A DNA stretch of 64,000 nt, from contig QQUU01000087.1 of assembly GCA_003385605.1 (NCBI GenBank), positions 30,362 to 94,361 on the forward strand, given 5' to 3'. The position numbers and the translations under genes were made by a program. The first letter of the stretch is position 1, and the number at the start of each line of letters is the position of its first letter. Positions 35,787-48,477 of the stretch are shown here, in pieces. The notes under the pieces were generated by a model. That model was not told the origin of the DNA and did not search any database. It saw only the letters and a list, made by a program, of their open reading frames with translations. This DNA is from Bacteroidota bacterium. GTDB taxonomy: Bacteria; Bacteroidota; Bacteroidia; Flavobacteriales; Schleiferiaceae.

Positions 35787-37406
35787 TGTTTTCGCTTGAT
35801 TCTTAGCGGCCTGAGAAATATTTTCCCCACTTAGCATTCTAGCAATTTCTTGCTCTCTCTCTTCAAGAGATAAAGGAACAACATTCGAAGTAGTAGAATC
35901 GACTTGTTGCGATTTTGATACCAACAAGTGTACATCGCCTTTGGCTGCAACCTGAGGAAGATGTGTAATGGTTATAATCTGCTGATTTACAGACATTTCT
36001 CTCATTAGCGTGCCGATTTTCTCTGCCGTTGAACCACTAATACCTGAATCTATTTCGTCGAAAAGTTGTGTGCTCAATCCAGAATCACGTCCTAAAACGG
36101 CCTTTAGAGCCAACTTCACTCTGCTTTGCTCACCTCCTGAAGCTACTTTGCTTAACGGTTGCATATTAGAACCAGGATTTGCAGCAAACAACAGTTCTGG
36201 TAGATACTTACCATATTTTCCAAAGGAGGTTTGATTCCAACTTAATTGTAGCCTAGCTTTCGGTAGGTCTACCCTCACGAGATATTCACTGAGTGTTTTT
36301 TCTATTTGGTCCGAAGCCGACTTTCTCAACAGATGCATATCGTTTCCAAGAGCATCAAGGTCTACCAATAATCGTTCACGTAACGCACTTAATCGAATCA
36401 GCTCTTCGTCCTTATTCTCCAATAGAGAAATACGCTCTCGAATTGCTTCGCGCTTTACCTCGAGTTCTTCAACAGTTAAAACCCTATGCTTTTTGACAAG
36501 AGCGTCAATACTCGATTTTTCCTGAAGCAAGGCATTGAATTCGCTTTCAGAGATTGTCTCATTCAAGCCATTAGAGATGGCCCGCTCCACTCCTTTTATA
36601 TCGGCAATGATATTACGTACCTGTTCAAGTTGATCCTGAAGTGTTTCGTCGTCTGAAGCTTGCATTAAAGCAGATTCCAGTGAATACAGCTGGTCGAGCA
36701 ATCCATTTTCGTTACTGAGAATACCGCTTGCTTTCTCGTACGAAACTTGCTCATTCCGAATAGATTTAGCCCGGAGAATTCTTTCTTCTAGAGATATATA
36801 TTGTTCCTGTGTAACAGGTGATTTATTCAACTCTTCAAACACGAATTTCAAGTAGTCGAGATCTTCGGATGGACCAATATTTTCTAATTCCTTTATAGCG
36901 AGAGTGACTCTTCTATATTCAATGAATTTCTCCTCATAGTTTTTCTTCTCATCGCGAAATTCGACGAAGCTATCGATCAATGAAAGCTGTTCTAACGGCC
37001 TGTGAATGAGACCTTCGTCTTTCTGTGAGTTTATGTCCACTAAATGGCCTGTAATATCCTGTAAAGCCGAGGCTTTTGTAGGAGTATCGTTCACAAAACA
37101 TCGTGTTTTACCACTCGGTAATATCTCTCTTCGAAAAGTGCTTATCGGTTCGAAATCAAGTTGAAGTCCTTCGAAAGCATCTTTCAGATGTTCTTCTATA
37201 TCAATGGTGATCTCTACAACCCCTTTTTTGGTCGCGTCCTTGAGGATTCCTTTTGACGAGATTCTTTTCCCTAATCCTGCGTTAAGTGCGCCAAGCAGTA
37301 TACTTTTTCCAGCGCCTGTTTCACCTGTGAGTACGGTTAAGCCACGAGTAAAGTCAAGATGCAACTCGTCAATTAAAATGAAGTTCTTTATGTAAATGGT
37401 TCTCAA
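35769..37406 (-). CDS. recN: DNA repair protein RecN (SMC-like)
   Basis: SMC-like ATPase for double-strand-break repair. About 545 residues from a TTG at 37406, which gives MLRTIYIKNFILIDELHLDF, the normal RecN start; a TTG at 37454 lies within the preceding gene. Walker A is GETGAGKSILLGAL, a long coiled-coil centre spans about 160-370, and the C-terminus has the ABC signature (VASGGEQSRVKLALK) and Walker B (LSTQLFDEIDSGISGSTAEKIG). It follows the DUF4835 gene by 4 bp. Confidence 0.92.
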   Translation of the reverse strand: MRTIYIKNFILIDELHLDFTRGLTVLTGETGAGKSILLGALNAGLGKRISSKGILKDATKKGVVEITIDIEEHLKDAFEGLQLDFEPISTFRREILPSGKTRCFVNDTPTKASALQDITGHLVDINSQKDEGLIHRPLEQLSLIDSFVEFRDEKKNYEEKFIEYRRVTLAIKELENIGPSEDLDYLKFVFEELNKSPVTQEQYISLEERILRAKSIRNEQVSYEKASGILSNENGLLDQLYSLESALMQASDDETLQDQLEQVRNIIADIKGVERAISNGLNETISESEFNALLQEKSSIDALVKKHRVLTVEELEVKREAIRERISLLENKDEELIRLSALRERLLVDLDALGNDMHLLRKSASDQIEKTLSEYLVRVDLPKARLQLSWNQTSFGKYGKYLPELLFAANPGSNMQPLSKVASGGEQSRVKLALKAVLGRDSGLSTQLFDEIDSGISGSTAEKIGTLMREMSVNQQIITITHLPQVAAKGDVHLLVSKSQQVDSTTSNVVPLSLEEREQEIARMLSGENISQAAKNQAKTLLNAR

Positions 37407-37410
37407 CACC

Positions 37411-38316
37411 TTACCTGCCGAATTTGGAGTAGGAACTTGCGTGTGTTCGGTCAATGGACTCTAGCATCGCTTGTAGACCTTTAATATCAACACCCAGCGA
37501 CTCAGCTTCCGAATAAAGACTAATTATCTCAGGATTCTTAGCATCAAAAAAGAGATTCATTAAGTAGCTATTCGGACGCTTCTGATTTGGTTCCTCAAGC
37601 TTGCGAAGCGCTGTTGTTATTGTCGTCAATGCCTGTTTATGATTACTGCTCATGTGCATCAAATCTAAGCCTTGTCTGTGGTATAGATATAAGCACTCCT
37701 TTACAGGTTCAAACGCTGGTGAATTCAAGGCGTCCGATATCCAGAATCTATTTTTATTTCCGTCAAAACTTTTCCAACCACTTGCTCCACCACTACTCTG
37801 CGCTGTGGTAACGATGCTTTGAGCTATAGCGAATTCGGCATCTCCACCGTTCGATTTAAAGGTCGATCGATCCATACCTATGATGGTATAGGAATAAAAT
37901 GCCAGTATACTACTAAGGTTGGTGGTGAATGTATTTTGCTGAAATTCAATCGGTTCATTTTCACGATAACTAAAGACTACATCTTTATCCAACACATTAA
38001 GCACCGGACTATTGTACTGTGAACCAAATACAGGGCGAGAATATTGAACTTGCAGATTACCGTCAAAACGAGCTCCATTCATAGCTTCAATGGTCAAAAT
38101 GAAACTACAGGCTATTCTTTCTTCGTCTGAGTACTTGTGCTCGGTGAAAGTATACCCATTCAAAAAGCTCTGGATAGTATTTTCCAAGGCAACAAATACA
38201 TCCTTATTAGTCGTTTGTATTTCAGGGCTTAGAACCTTCACAGTAGCCCGAAGTTCTTGGGCCTGCGCTTTAACTATGGCGACGAAAACAACAAGAACAA
38301 GAATAACCTTACGCAT
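37411..38316 (-). CDS. DUF4835 family secreted protein
   Basis: A 301-residue protein with a signal peptide (MRKVILVLVVFVAIVKAQAQ). YTFTEHKYSDEERIACSFILTIEAMNGARFDGNLQVQYSRPVFGSQYNSPVLN is the recognisable core of this Bacteroidota-restricted family. Its position coaBC-DUF4835-recN is conserved across flavobacteria as I recall. The start at 38316 overlaps the coaBC stop by 8 bp; a start at 38334 would place extra residues before the signal peptide. Function unknown. Confidence 0.88.
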   Translation of the reverse strand: MRKVILVLVVFVAIVKAQAQELRATVKVLSPEIQTTNKDVFVALENTIQSFLNGYTFTEHKYSDEERIACSFILTIEAMNGARFDGNLQVQYSRPVFGSQYNSPVLNVLDKDVVFSYRENEPIEFQQNTFTTNLSSILAFYSYTIIGMDRSTFKSNGGDAEFAIAQSIVTTAQSSGGASGWKSFDGNKNRFWISDALNSPAFEPVKECLYLYHRQGLDLMHMSSNHKQALTTITTALRKLEEPNQKRPNSYLMNLFFDAKNPEIISLYSEAESLGVDIKGLQAMLESIDRTHASSYSKFGR

Positions 38317-39541
38317 CGGATAAATTAAATTCACTCATGAATAACTCAAGTAACGATTTTCCCAGCGCAATCTTGCTAGTTAATGGAAAAGAAAAAGTTT
38401 TACCCGTTACTGTGTATACAGATACTTCATTGGTATCAGTTTCAAAGCCTACACCCTCTTTGCCTAAAGTGTTGAGAACTATTGCGCTAGCATTCTTTTT
38501 TATGAGTTTTTGCTTAGCGTAAGACTCGCCATCTCGAGTTTCAAGGGCGAAACCTACGAGAAAATTCCCATCACCTTTCATCTTGCCAAGTGTGCTAAGA
38601 ATATCAGGAGTCTTCTCAAGAGAAATGGTCAATGAGTTACCCTCGTCAGACTTTTTAATCTTGTGTTCCGCTTGAGATACAGGTTTATAATCGCTCACTG
38701 CAGCACAACACACCGTTAAGGAGCTATCTGTAAACTCAGATACCATTGCACTGAGCATGTCGTCTGCACTAGTAACACGAGTAACTTTAATCCCTTTCAA
38801 ATCGAGTGCAGCTTGTGTCGGTCCCAAAACTAAGTGAACATTTCCGCCCAAATCTCTAGCTGCGGCTGCTATTGCAGCTCCCATTTTACCGGAACTATTG
38901 TTTCCTAGGAATCGAACAGGATCTAAATGTTCGTGCGTAGGTCCTGCGTTGATAAGGACCTTTTTACCATATAAAGGAAGCGTAGAACTCAAGTATTCCT
39001 CTAAGTGGTCGGCAATAGCTTCAGGTTCTGCCATTCTGCCTTTTCCCACCAATCCCGAAGCCAATTCACCGTAATCAGAGTCAATAATGCCGACCCCTCG
39101 CTGTTCGAGGACCTTGATGTTATCCGAAGTTGCACCATTAGCGTACATATCAAGATCCATTGCAGGCGCTGCAAAAACAGGACATTTAGCGCTCAAATAA
39201 ACCGCTGTTAAAAGATTGTCACAGGCACCTGTTGCCATTTTAGAAAGCGTATTAGATGAGGCAGGAGCAATAACCATTAAATCGGCCCACAAGCCCATTT
39301 CAACATGATTGTTCCAAACTCCATAAGCCTTTTGCTCATCTTCGATGAAAGCGCTGTAAACAGGACGTGTACTCAGGGTAGAAAGAGTCAAAGGGGTGAC
39401 GAAATCCTTAGCGGCATCAGTAATGACAACCTGGACTTCGGCACCCCTTTTAATGAGTTCTCTAACTAGATGTGCGCTTTTGTAAGCTGCAATACTACCT
39501 GAAACGCCAAGCAGCACCTTGCGATTGTACAAAAGACTCAT
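38309..39541 (-). CDS. coaBC: bifunctional phosphopantothenoylcysteine decarboxylase / phosphopantothenate-cysteine ligase
   Basis: Two consecutive steps of coenzyme A synthesis. 410 residues. The N-terminal CoaC flavoprotein half has GVSGSIAAYKSAHLVRELIKRG, the NHVEMG active-site His, and PASSNTLSKMATGACDNLL. The C-terminal CoaB half starts near LYGKKVLINAGPTHEHLDPVRFLGNNSSGKMG and has the ligase Lys region KIKKSDEG. It sits between the omega-like gene and the DUF4835 gene. Confidence 0.95.
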   Translation of the reverse strand: MSLLYNRKVLLGVSGSIAAYKSAHLVRELIKRGAEVQVVITDAAKDFVTPLTLSTLSTRPVYSAFIEDEQKAYGVWNNHVEMGLWADLMVIAPASSNTLSKMATGACDNLLTAVYLSAKCPVFAAPAMDLDMYANGATSDNIKVLEQRGVGIIDSDYGELASGLVGKGRMAEPEAIADHLEEYLSSTLPLYGKKVLINAGPTHEHLDPVRFLGNNSSGKMGAAIAAAARDLGGNVHLVLGPTQAALDLKGIKVTRVTSADDMLSAMVSEFTDSSLTVCCAAVSDYKPVSQAEHKIKKSDEGNSLTISLEKTPDILSTLGKMKGDGNFLVGFALETRDGESYAKQKLIKKNASAIVLNTLGKEGVGFETDTNEVSVYTVTGKTFSFPLTSKIALGKSLLELFMSEFNLSDA

Positions 39542-39551
39542 CGGATTAGAT

Positions 39552-39875
39552 TTATTTCTCTTCTCCTTCTCTTCTGAAGTAGATGTTATTGTCTAACCAC
39601 TCTTGCATTGCAAGTGCAGTTGGCTTTGGCAAGCTCTCGTAAAAGCGGCTTACTTCAATCTGCTCTTTGTTTTCAAAGATCTCCTCAAGAGATTCAGTCG
39701 AAGATGCGAACTCCTGAAGTTTCGCGTGTAACTCTTCACGAGTGTCATCGTTGATCTGCTCCGCACGCTTTGCAATAATTGTTAACGCCTCGTAGATATT
39801 CTCTGTAGGCGCGTCAATCTTGTTCGTATCGTGCGTTCTTGTGGTTTTATCCGCAGGCATTTTCTTGTAATCCAT
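39552..39875 (-). CDS. rpoZ: RNA polymerase omega subunit-like protein (RpoZ family)
   Basis: A 107-residue protein; the core NIYEALTIIAKRAEQINDDTREELHAKLQEF matches the Bacteroidota form of RpoZ, which is barely alike to E. coli omega. RpoZ helps assemble the beta' subunit. It is placed between bamD and coaBC, the usual order in Bacteroidota, which strengthens an assignment otherwise modest by motif alone. Confidence 0.8.
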   Translation of the reverse strand: MDYKKMPADKTTRTHDTNKIDAPTENIYEALTIIAKRAEQINDDTREELHAKLQEFASSTESLEEIFENKEQIEVSRFYESLPKPTALAMQEWLDNNIYFRREGEEK

Positions 39876-39890
39876 GTGCTTCGGGATGAT

Positions 39891-40658
39891 TTATTTAGTC
39901 AATTTACGTAATTCTGGGAGGTATTCACTTTCTGGGTAAATCTCCTCAAGGTCATTCAATGCAGTATTGGCTTCAATAAAGCGCTCTTTTTGAAGCTCAG
40001 CGACACTGTTCTCGGCTAGCTTAAAAGCAGCTTTCGCTTTAAGATACATGGCTTCTTCACGATATGGAGTATCTGGGTATTCACTCAAGGTAGTAGTGAA
40101 TGCAGTCATTGCAGCCTTGTATTTTCTCGTCTTGTAATACTGTTTTGCGATTTCGTAGCTCTTCTGTTCTAAGCGACCACGAAGATCCTCCATGTACTCG
40201 TTACACAAATCAATTTTATCCGATCCAGGATGTGTGTTGATGAACAACTGCAATTCATTTATTGCTTTGTAGGTGTAGGCTTGATCCAAGCTGTGCGTAG
40301 GCGCTTCTAAATAGTAACAGTATGCTGTTAGGTATGCAGCTTCGTCTGCTTGCTCGTTTTGCGGAAAGGTTTTGTAGAAATTCTTGAAGTGATAGCCGGC
40401 CAGAATGTAATCCTTCTGCAGGTACAACGTATTAGCGTAATAGAAATAAACCTCCTGCGCCTTTTCAGTACCACGATACAGCGTAATTAATTCATCAAAT
40501 ATTGGATACGCTTTGTTGTATTCACCAGCCTCGTAGTATTCTACTGCTTTTCCGAATTTAAAATCCAAATCCTTGCTCTTAAGCACTTCTTGGTACTCAC
40601 CACATGAAGTTGCCATTACGGCAAGGAGTATGTATGTAAAGAATTTCTTTCCCATCAT
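39891..40658 (-). CDS. bamD: outer-membrane assembly lipoprotein BamD (YfiO)
   Basis: Part of the BAM complex that inserts beta-barrel proteins into the outer membrane. 255 residues with a lipoprotein signal peptide and lipobox ATSC (Cys19). TPR-like repeats follow: KFGKAVEYYEAGEYNKAYPIFDELI, EVYFYYANTLYLQKDYILAGYHFKNFYKTFPQNEQADEAAYLTAYCYYLEAP and YKAAMTAFTTTLSEYPDTPYREEAMYLKAKA. It lies 15 bp before the omega-like gene. Confidence 0.92.
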   Translation of the reverse strand: MMGKKFFTYILLAVMATSCGEYQEVLKSKDLDFKFGKAVEYYEAGEYNKAYPIFDELITLYRGTEKAQEVYFYYANTLYLQKDYILAGYHFKNFYKTFPQNEQADEAAYLTAYCYYLEAPTHSLDQAYTYKAINELQLFINTHPGSDKIDLCNEYMEDLRGRLEQKSYEIAKQYYKTRKYKAAMTAFTTTLSEYPDTPYREEAMYLKAKAAFKLAENSVAELQKERFIEANTALNDLEEIYPESEYLPELRKLTK

Positions 40659-40679
40659 TGACGGGCAAAGGTAAGGTAT

Positions 40680-41705
40680 TTACCAAACTTGTAAAGAGGA
40701 AATATCATCATAATCCCTACCCTTTTCTACATTGCTAATCAGCTGTTCAACCAGTACATCTGCGTAATCAGGAAAATCAATTTTATTCCGATGTGTACTG
40801 TTTAAGAATTCTTGCCAAATGGCCTTGCCATTCATGTCCAAAGAATCAAATACTTCAACACCAATTAGTGAGGCTGCAACTGCGTTAGAGGCTTGTTCAT
40901 ATTGTCCGTTAATCGGGCTAATGAGTAGTTTTTTACCGCAGTATAAGGCCTCGGAAGGTGCTTCGAAGCCGGCACCGCAAATAAGTCCAGTACATGTTCT
41001 AAAACTCTCGAGATAGCCTTCAACGCCTACTGGCTTAACAATCGTGTTACTCGATGAATACTGATTTTCTACTCGAGAAAACACTTCAAAACGTTCGTTT
41101 GGGAATTGAGCCGTAAAAGCAACTATTTCCTCTGCTGAATAGGAAGGCAAGTAAATAGTATAATGTCCCCTATCCTCTAATTCTAGTTCCCGGATTTCCT
41201 TCCTGATGATGGGTGGAAGTATGAATTCATCATAGTTTTCAAAGTGAAATCCAATGGCGTATTTCGATGGGGACATGTTCGATATCACCCACTCCCAGTG
41301 CCAGATACGCTTTGTAGGACGTGGGGTATTACCCGACCAAAAAGCAGCTTGATGGCTTAGTTGTAGAGAAGGTATTCCTCGCAGTAAACAAGCGTATGAA
41401 GCGACAGCTTCAAAATCGATGAATACGGCGTCATATTTCCTGACAGGAAGGAAAAAGACATCTTTTATGAATCGAAGTGGCTTGTTCCTGAAAAAGCTCT
41501 GCCAATAACTAACCGCCCCTTTCGAATCATAGACCATAGTGAGTCCATATCGGCGGTATTTTATGGGGAAATCTAATTTGAGATCACTTTGCGTACCTGC
41601 CACCAATACATCAACCTCGGCGTAGTTACTTAAACGGGGGACAAGATCTCTTGCTCGGGCGACATGGCCGTTGCCAGTACCCTGAAAAGCGTAAAGTAAT
41701 TTCAA
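40680..41705 (-). CDS. MurG-like GT-B glycosyltransferase
   Basis: A 341-residue predicted cytosolic or peripheral-membrane glycosyltransferase. It starts KLLYAFQGTGNGHVARARDLVPRL, a GxGH loop typical of GT1/GT28 enzymes, and later has TGLICGAGFEAPSEALYCGKKLLISPINGQYEQASNA, the sugar-nucleotide binding loop. Acceptor and donor are unknown. It is directly before (1 bp) an LpxH-like phosphatase gene in transcription terms reversed: the phosphatase gene is upstream and this gene follows it. The two split the usual dapA-bamD order. Confidence 0.8.
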   Translation of the reverse strand: MKLLYAFQGTGNGHVARARDLVPRLSNYAEVDVLVAGTQSDLKLDFPIKYRRYGLTMVYDSKGAVSYWQSFFRNKPLRFIKDVFFLPVRKYDAVFIDFEAVASYACLLRGIPSLQLSHQAAFWSGNTPRPTKRIWHWEWVISNMSPSKYAIGFHFENYDEFILPPIIRKEIRELELEDRGHYTIYLPSYSAEEIVAFTAQFPNERFEVFSRVENQYSSSNTIVKPVGVEGYLESFRTCTGLICGAGFEAPSEALYCGKKLLISPINGQYEQASNAVAASLIGVEVFDSLDMNGKAIWQEFLNSTHRNKIDFPDYADVLVEQLISNVEKGRDYDDISSLQVW

Positions 41706-41706
41706 A

Positions 41707-42561
41707 CTAACTATTTAAGAATTCCTCAGTAATCTTCGAAATTAGTTCTTTTGGGGTTAAAAGCGGGTCAGTTTCATCCTCCTCTCGCTGCTCCGGAGTA
41801 CCGTTTTTAGGTGTGGTAAGGAAATCATGCTCATAAAGACTCCATTCGCCTCTAACATATTCAAGAGCCGTACAGTTCTCAATCCAATCTCCTGAATTCA
41901 AATACATCACTGTGCCTTCGTTTCTAGAGATTTTTCGCATAACAGGTTGATGTATATGTCCACAAATGACATAGTCATACTTTTTATCAATAGCCAATTC
42001 TGCTGCGACCCTCTCAAAGTCGCCAATAAATTTAACGGCGCCCTTTACACTGTTTTTAATGCGTTTAGAGAAACTGTATTTCTCTCTTCCAAGCTTTTCC
42101 AGTATTTTATTCAAAAATCTGTTCAATACGATAAGAAAATCATAGCCCCATCCTCCCATTTTCGCGATGAGTTTTGCTTGGTGAATGCTATGATCAAAAA
42201 TATCACCATGGAAAAACCACGCCTTGGCACCTTTTAGGTTTAGGATGAGATGGTTTCTTAAATATATGTTCCCGAGGTTCCAACCTGTGAATCGGCGCAA
42301 GGCTTCGTCATGATTCCCCGTGATATAGTGCATTTTAGTACCATTACTTGCCATCTTTAAGAGGTTTCGAATTACCTTCAAGTGCTCTTTTGGGAAATAG
42401 GACTTTCTGAAATTCCATATATCAATGATATCTCCATTTAGCACCATAATCTTAGGTTGGATGGTTTTTAAATACGCATTGAGTTCTTTCGCATGGCAAC
42501 CATATGTTCCCAAGTGAATATCACTAAGCACACACACATCCAGTTTTCTTCTCACTTGCAT
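41707..42561 (-). CDS. calcineurin-like phosphoesterase, LpxH-related
   Basis: A 285-residue metallophosphoesterase related to UDP-2,3-diacylglucosamine diphosphatase. Metal motifs are DIHLG, NGDIIDIW, GNHD, HGD and CGHIHQP. The start at 42561 (MQVRRKLDVCVLSDIHLGTYG) is chosen because a longer frame from 42606 would begin inside the terminator of dapA. Either lipid A synthesis or another phosphodiester role is possible. It is co-transcribed with the glycosyltransferase that follows. Confidence 0.85.
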   Translation of the reverse strand: MQVRRKLDVCVLSDIHLGTYGCHAKELNAYLKTIQPKIMVLNGDIIDIWNFRKSYFPKEHLKVIRNLLKMASNGTKMHYITGNHDEALRRFTGWNLGNIYLRNHLILNLKGAKAWFFHGDIFDHSIHQAKLIAKMGGWGYDFLIVLNRFLNKILEKLGREKYSFSKRIKNSVKGAVKFIGDFERVAAELAIDKKYDYVICGHIHQPVMRKISRNEGTVMYLNSGDWIENCTALEYVRGEWSLYEHDFLTTPKNGTPEQREEDETDPLLTPKELISKITEEFLNS

Positions 42562-42579
42562 ACTATTGGTGGTATGAGA

Positions 42580-42629
42580 ACTAAAATGAAAAAGGCTAAC
42601 GAGCAATCTATTAACTGCTTGTTAGCCTT
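42580..42629 (-). terminator. intrinsic terminator of dapA
   Basis: A 14-bp stem (AAGGCTAACAAGCA at 42629-42616 with TGCTCGTTAGCCTT at 42605-42592, one G-U pair) closes a 10-nt loop and runs into a T-rich tail TTTTTCATTTT on the minus strand. It begins 26 bp after the dapA stop. It separates dapA from the LpxH-like gene and fixes the latter's start. Confidence 0.85.
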
Positions 42630-42655
42630 CCGTTATTTAAGCTTTTGCTTTGTGT

Positions 42656-43538
42656 TTAGAGGAGGTTAATTCCTTCCAATTCTAATTTAAGTGCCTTTTT
42701 CAGTCCTTCACTAGCCACAATCAGCGGTAGCCTCACCGTATCTTCACATAAGCCTCTTAGCTGTAAAACAGCCTTAATCCCCGCAGGATTGCCCTCTGCA
42801 AATAGCAAATTAGTCAGGTTAAACAGCGATAGGTGTGCTTCTTTTGATGCAGACCAATTGCCTCGAACGGCTTCATCGTAAACTTTACAGAATACTTCAG
42901 GTACACCTTGTCCACTAACAGAAATGACGCCGTCGCAACCTAATCCTAACATTGCGAATGTTAGATTATCGTCACCAGAAATGATTTTAAAACCTTCTGG
43001 ACGCCCTAAAACAAGTTCGGTAATCTGATCTAAATTTCCACTCGCCTCTTTAATCGCTACGATATTCTCGAAGTCAGTAGCAAGACGCAATGTAGTTTCG
43101 GCAGAGATATTCGAGCTCGTTCTACCAGGAACGTTGTATAGAATAATTGGCAAACTAGAAGCTTTGCTCAATGCCTTGTAATGCTGGTAAATTCCTTCTT
43201 GAGTAGGCTTATTGTAGTAGGGGCTCGCACTTAACAACGCGCTCACACCGTCAACATTAAATGCTGACATTTCTTGTGCAACGGCCACAGTGTTATTTCC
43301 ACCAATACCGAAAATCACAGGTAAACGATTCGCATTCTTTTCTAGAACGAAATCTAATACTGCATATCGCTCTTTCTTGCTCAGCGTTGGGTTTTCTGCA
43401 GTGGTTCCATTAACTACGAAATAATCTACTCCACCATTGATGCAGTGTTCAAGTAGTCTTTCAAGGCCGTTAAAATCAATAGAGCCATCATTGTGAAAGG
43501 GTGTTATCAAAGCGACCCCTACTCCATTCGGTACTCCT

Positions 43539-43546
<8 letters not shown>
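42656..43546 (-). CDS. dapA: 4-hydroxy-tetrahydrodipicolinate synthase
   Basis: Condenses pyruvate with aspartate semialdehyde in lysine/diaminopimelate synthesis. 296 residues, TIM barrel. The Schiff-base Lys is Lys166 (AIKEASGN) and the proton-relay Tyr is Tyr137 (LYNVPGRT). The usual GTTGE loop reads GTTAEN. It overlaps the DUF6913 gene by 8 bp and ends with its own terminator. Confidence 0.95.
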
Positions 43547-46835
<3,289 letters not shown>

Positions 46836-46840
46836 TTGGC

Positions 46841-46870
46841 TTGAAATTACATCACAGCCTCCTACCTTTG
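46841..46870 (+). promoter_or_regulatory. Bacteroidota-type promoter of ribD, near-leaderless
   Basis: TTG (46841-46843), 19 bp, then TACCTTTG (46863-46870) fits TTG-N19-TAnnTTTG exactly. The ribD ATG at 46875 is only 4 bp beyond the -7 element, so transcription would begin at or beside the start codon, giving a leaderless or nearly leaderless mRNA. Confidence 0.65.
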
Positions 46871-46874
46871 AGCT

Positions 46875-47882
46875 ATGAACCACAGTAAGTTTCTCACACG
46901 TTGCCTACAACTCGCTAACTATGGCAGAGGCACTACATCTCCCAATCCTATGGTAGGTGCAGTCGTGGTTCACAATGGTATAATCATAGGAGAAGGTTAC
47001 CATAGAAAGGCTGGACAACCTCATGCCGAGGTCATGGCCATTAGAAACGTTAAGGACAAATCATTCCTGAAACACAGCACATTATATTGCTCCCTAGAGC
47101 CCTGTGCCCATTACGGCAAAACACCACCTTGCTGTGAATTGATCTCGTCTCATGGTATTCCTCATGTGGTTATTGGTACTGGAGACCCTCATAGTAAGGT
47201 CGACGGTAAAGGTGTAGCGCATCTCAGAAATCATGGCATTAAAGTAGAGTTTGCGCCTTCACCACAGGTATACAGGCAGCTGAACGAGGTCTTTTGGACC
47301 AATATGACCAAGAATAGGCCTCATTTCACGTTGAAGTGGGCTGAGAATGCTTCCGGCCATATTGACGGGAACAGAACAGCCGAGGAGAAAGCTTTGAGCA
47401 TAAGCGGTCCCTTAGCTGCATTGCGTACACATCAACTACGTGCATCTGTGGACGGAATTCTTATTAGTTCTAAAACTGCATGTTTCGATCGACCAAGTTT
47501 AACCACTAGGAAATGGTCTGGTCAAAGCCCTACCCCTATCATTTTACTTAGCCAAGACTTTCCCTTGCAACGAGAATGGCTCGCTAGCTTAAAAGTTCAG
47601 CCTCTAATCATCGGCAATAAATTACCAAAAGGGTATTCCGGAATCAATTGTAACCCTAGGAATCTAGATGAATGGGTACCCAAGCTGCTAGATTTTGGTC
47701 TGCATCACATTTTGGTTGAAGGTGGCGCAAGAATATTACAGTCCTTTATCAGTTCTGATCTTGCAGACAGCATTCATAAGTACATTTCAAAGGATCAACT
47801 TGAAGAAGGAGTTTATGCTCCTGAAGCACCAATACTTACTACAATTGCTCAACTAGGAAATGACCGTTATGAGCGTAGTTGA
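46875..47882 (+). CDS. ribD: bifunctional riboflavin biosynthesis deaminase/reductase
   Basis: Two steps of riboflavin synthesis. 335 residues. The zinc-deaminase half has HAEVMAI and PCAHYGKTPPC (the HAE and PCxxxxxxPC ligands). The reductase half has KNRPHFTLKWAENASGHIDG and LVEGGARILQSF. It is divergent from prmC and overlaps the YigZ-type gene by 14 bp. Confidence 0.93.
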   Translation: MNHSKFLTRCLQLANYGRGTTSPNPMVGAVVVHNGIIIGEGYHRKAGQPHAEVMAIRNVKDKSFLKHSTLYCSLEPCAHYGKTPPCCELISSHGIPHVVIGTGDPHSKVDGKGVAHLRNHGIKVEFAPSPQVYRQLNEVFWTNMTKNRPHFTLKWAENASGHIDGNRTAEEKALSISGPLAALRTHQLRASVDGILISSKTACFDRPSLTTRKWSGQSPTPIILLSQDFPLQREWLASLKVQPLIIGNKLPKGYSGINCNPRNLDEWVPKLLDFGLHHILVEGGARILQSFISSDLADSIHKYISKDQLEEGVYAPEAPILTTIAQLGNDRYERS

Positions 47883-48477
47883 TTTCTACTTTACGATTAA
47901 TGAGCCCGTTTTGGGTGAATTAAAGGATAAGGGCAGCAAATTCAAAGCTTACCTCTTTCCAGTGAAAAGTGAAGAGAGCTTTAAAAGTCAGCTCAATTTC
48001 ATCAAGGAACAAGAACCTAATGCGCGCCATCACTGCTGGGCATTCATTTTAGGTGAATCGGCCGATTTTCAAAAATCCAACGACGACGGAGAACCAAGAA
48101 ACACTGCTGGAGCTCCTATACTTCGGGCACTTGTGAGCTCAGGATTGACAAATTTAGCCTGTGTCGTGGTCCGCTATTTTGGAGGCACGAAACTAGGCGT
48201 ACCAGGTTTGATAGCAGCTTACGGTGGCAGTGCTGAATTGGCCGTTGCTAACGCCCCGAAGATCAAACGGATCATTTCTGAGGAGCTCATATTGAGCACA
48301 AGCTATGAGCACATGGCCTTGGTAGAGAGAATGATCAAAATCTATGACGCAGATGTTGTAGCTAGAGAACAACGAGAAAGAGTAACTTATACCCTAACAA
48401 TTCGTCGGTCATTGTTCGGCGAGGCAATGGATTATGTCAAAAAGAATCATCACATTACTATTCACACTGATAGGTAG
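47869..48477 (+). CDS. YigZ/IMPACT (UPF0029) family protein
   Basis: A 202-residue protein. The signature is GSKFKAYLFPVKSEESF, followed by DDGEPRNTAGAPILRAL and VVRYFGGTKLGVPGLIAAYG. Family members act on ribosomes or proline metabolism; the exact role here is unknown. Two in-frame ATGs (47860 and 47869) are possible. Its last 44 bp overlap the start of the protease gene in another frame. Confidence 0.85.
   Translation: MSVVDFYFTINEPVLGELKDKGSKFKAYLFPVKSEESFKSQLNFIKEQEPNARHHCWAFILGESADFQKSNDDGEPRNTAGAPILRALVSSGLTNLACVVVRYFGGTKLGVPGLIAAYGGSAELAVANAPKIKRIISEELILSTSYEHMALVERMIKIYDADVVAREQRERVTYTLTIRRSLFGEAMDYVKKNHHITIHTDR

Noticed and set aside
37407..37454. Longer recN start at 37454
   Set aside because: It uses TTG within the coding end of the DUF4835 gene, and the alternative at 37406 gives the normal RecN N-terminus.
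42562..42606. Longer LpxH-like start at 42606
   Set aside because: It begins inside the dapA terminator hairpin and adds residues before the DIHLG motif that homologues lack.
46836..46883. Longer prmC start at 46883
   Set aside because: It would overlap the divergent ribD start and promoter.
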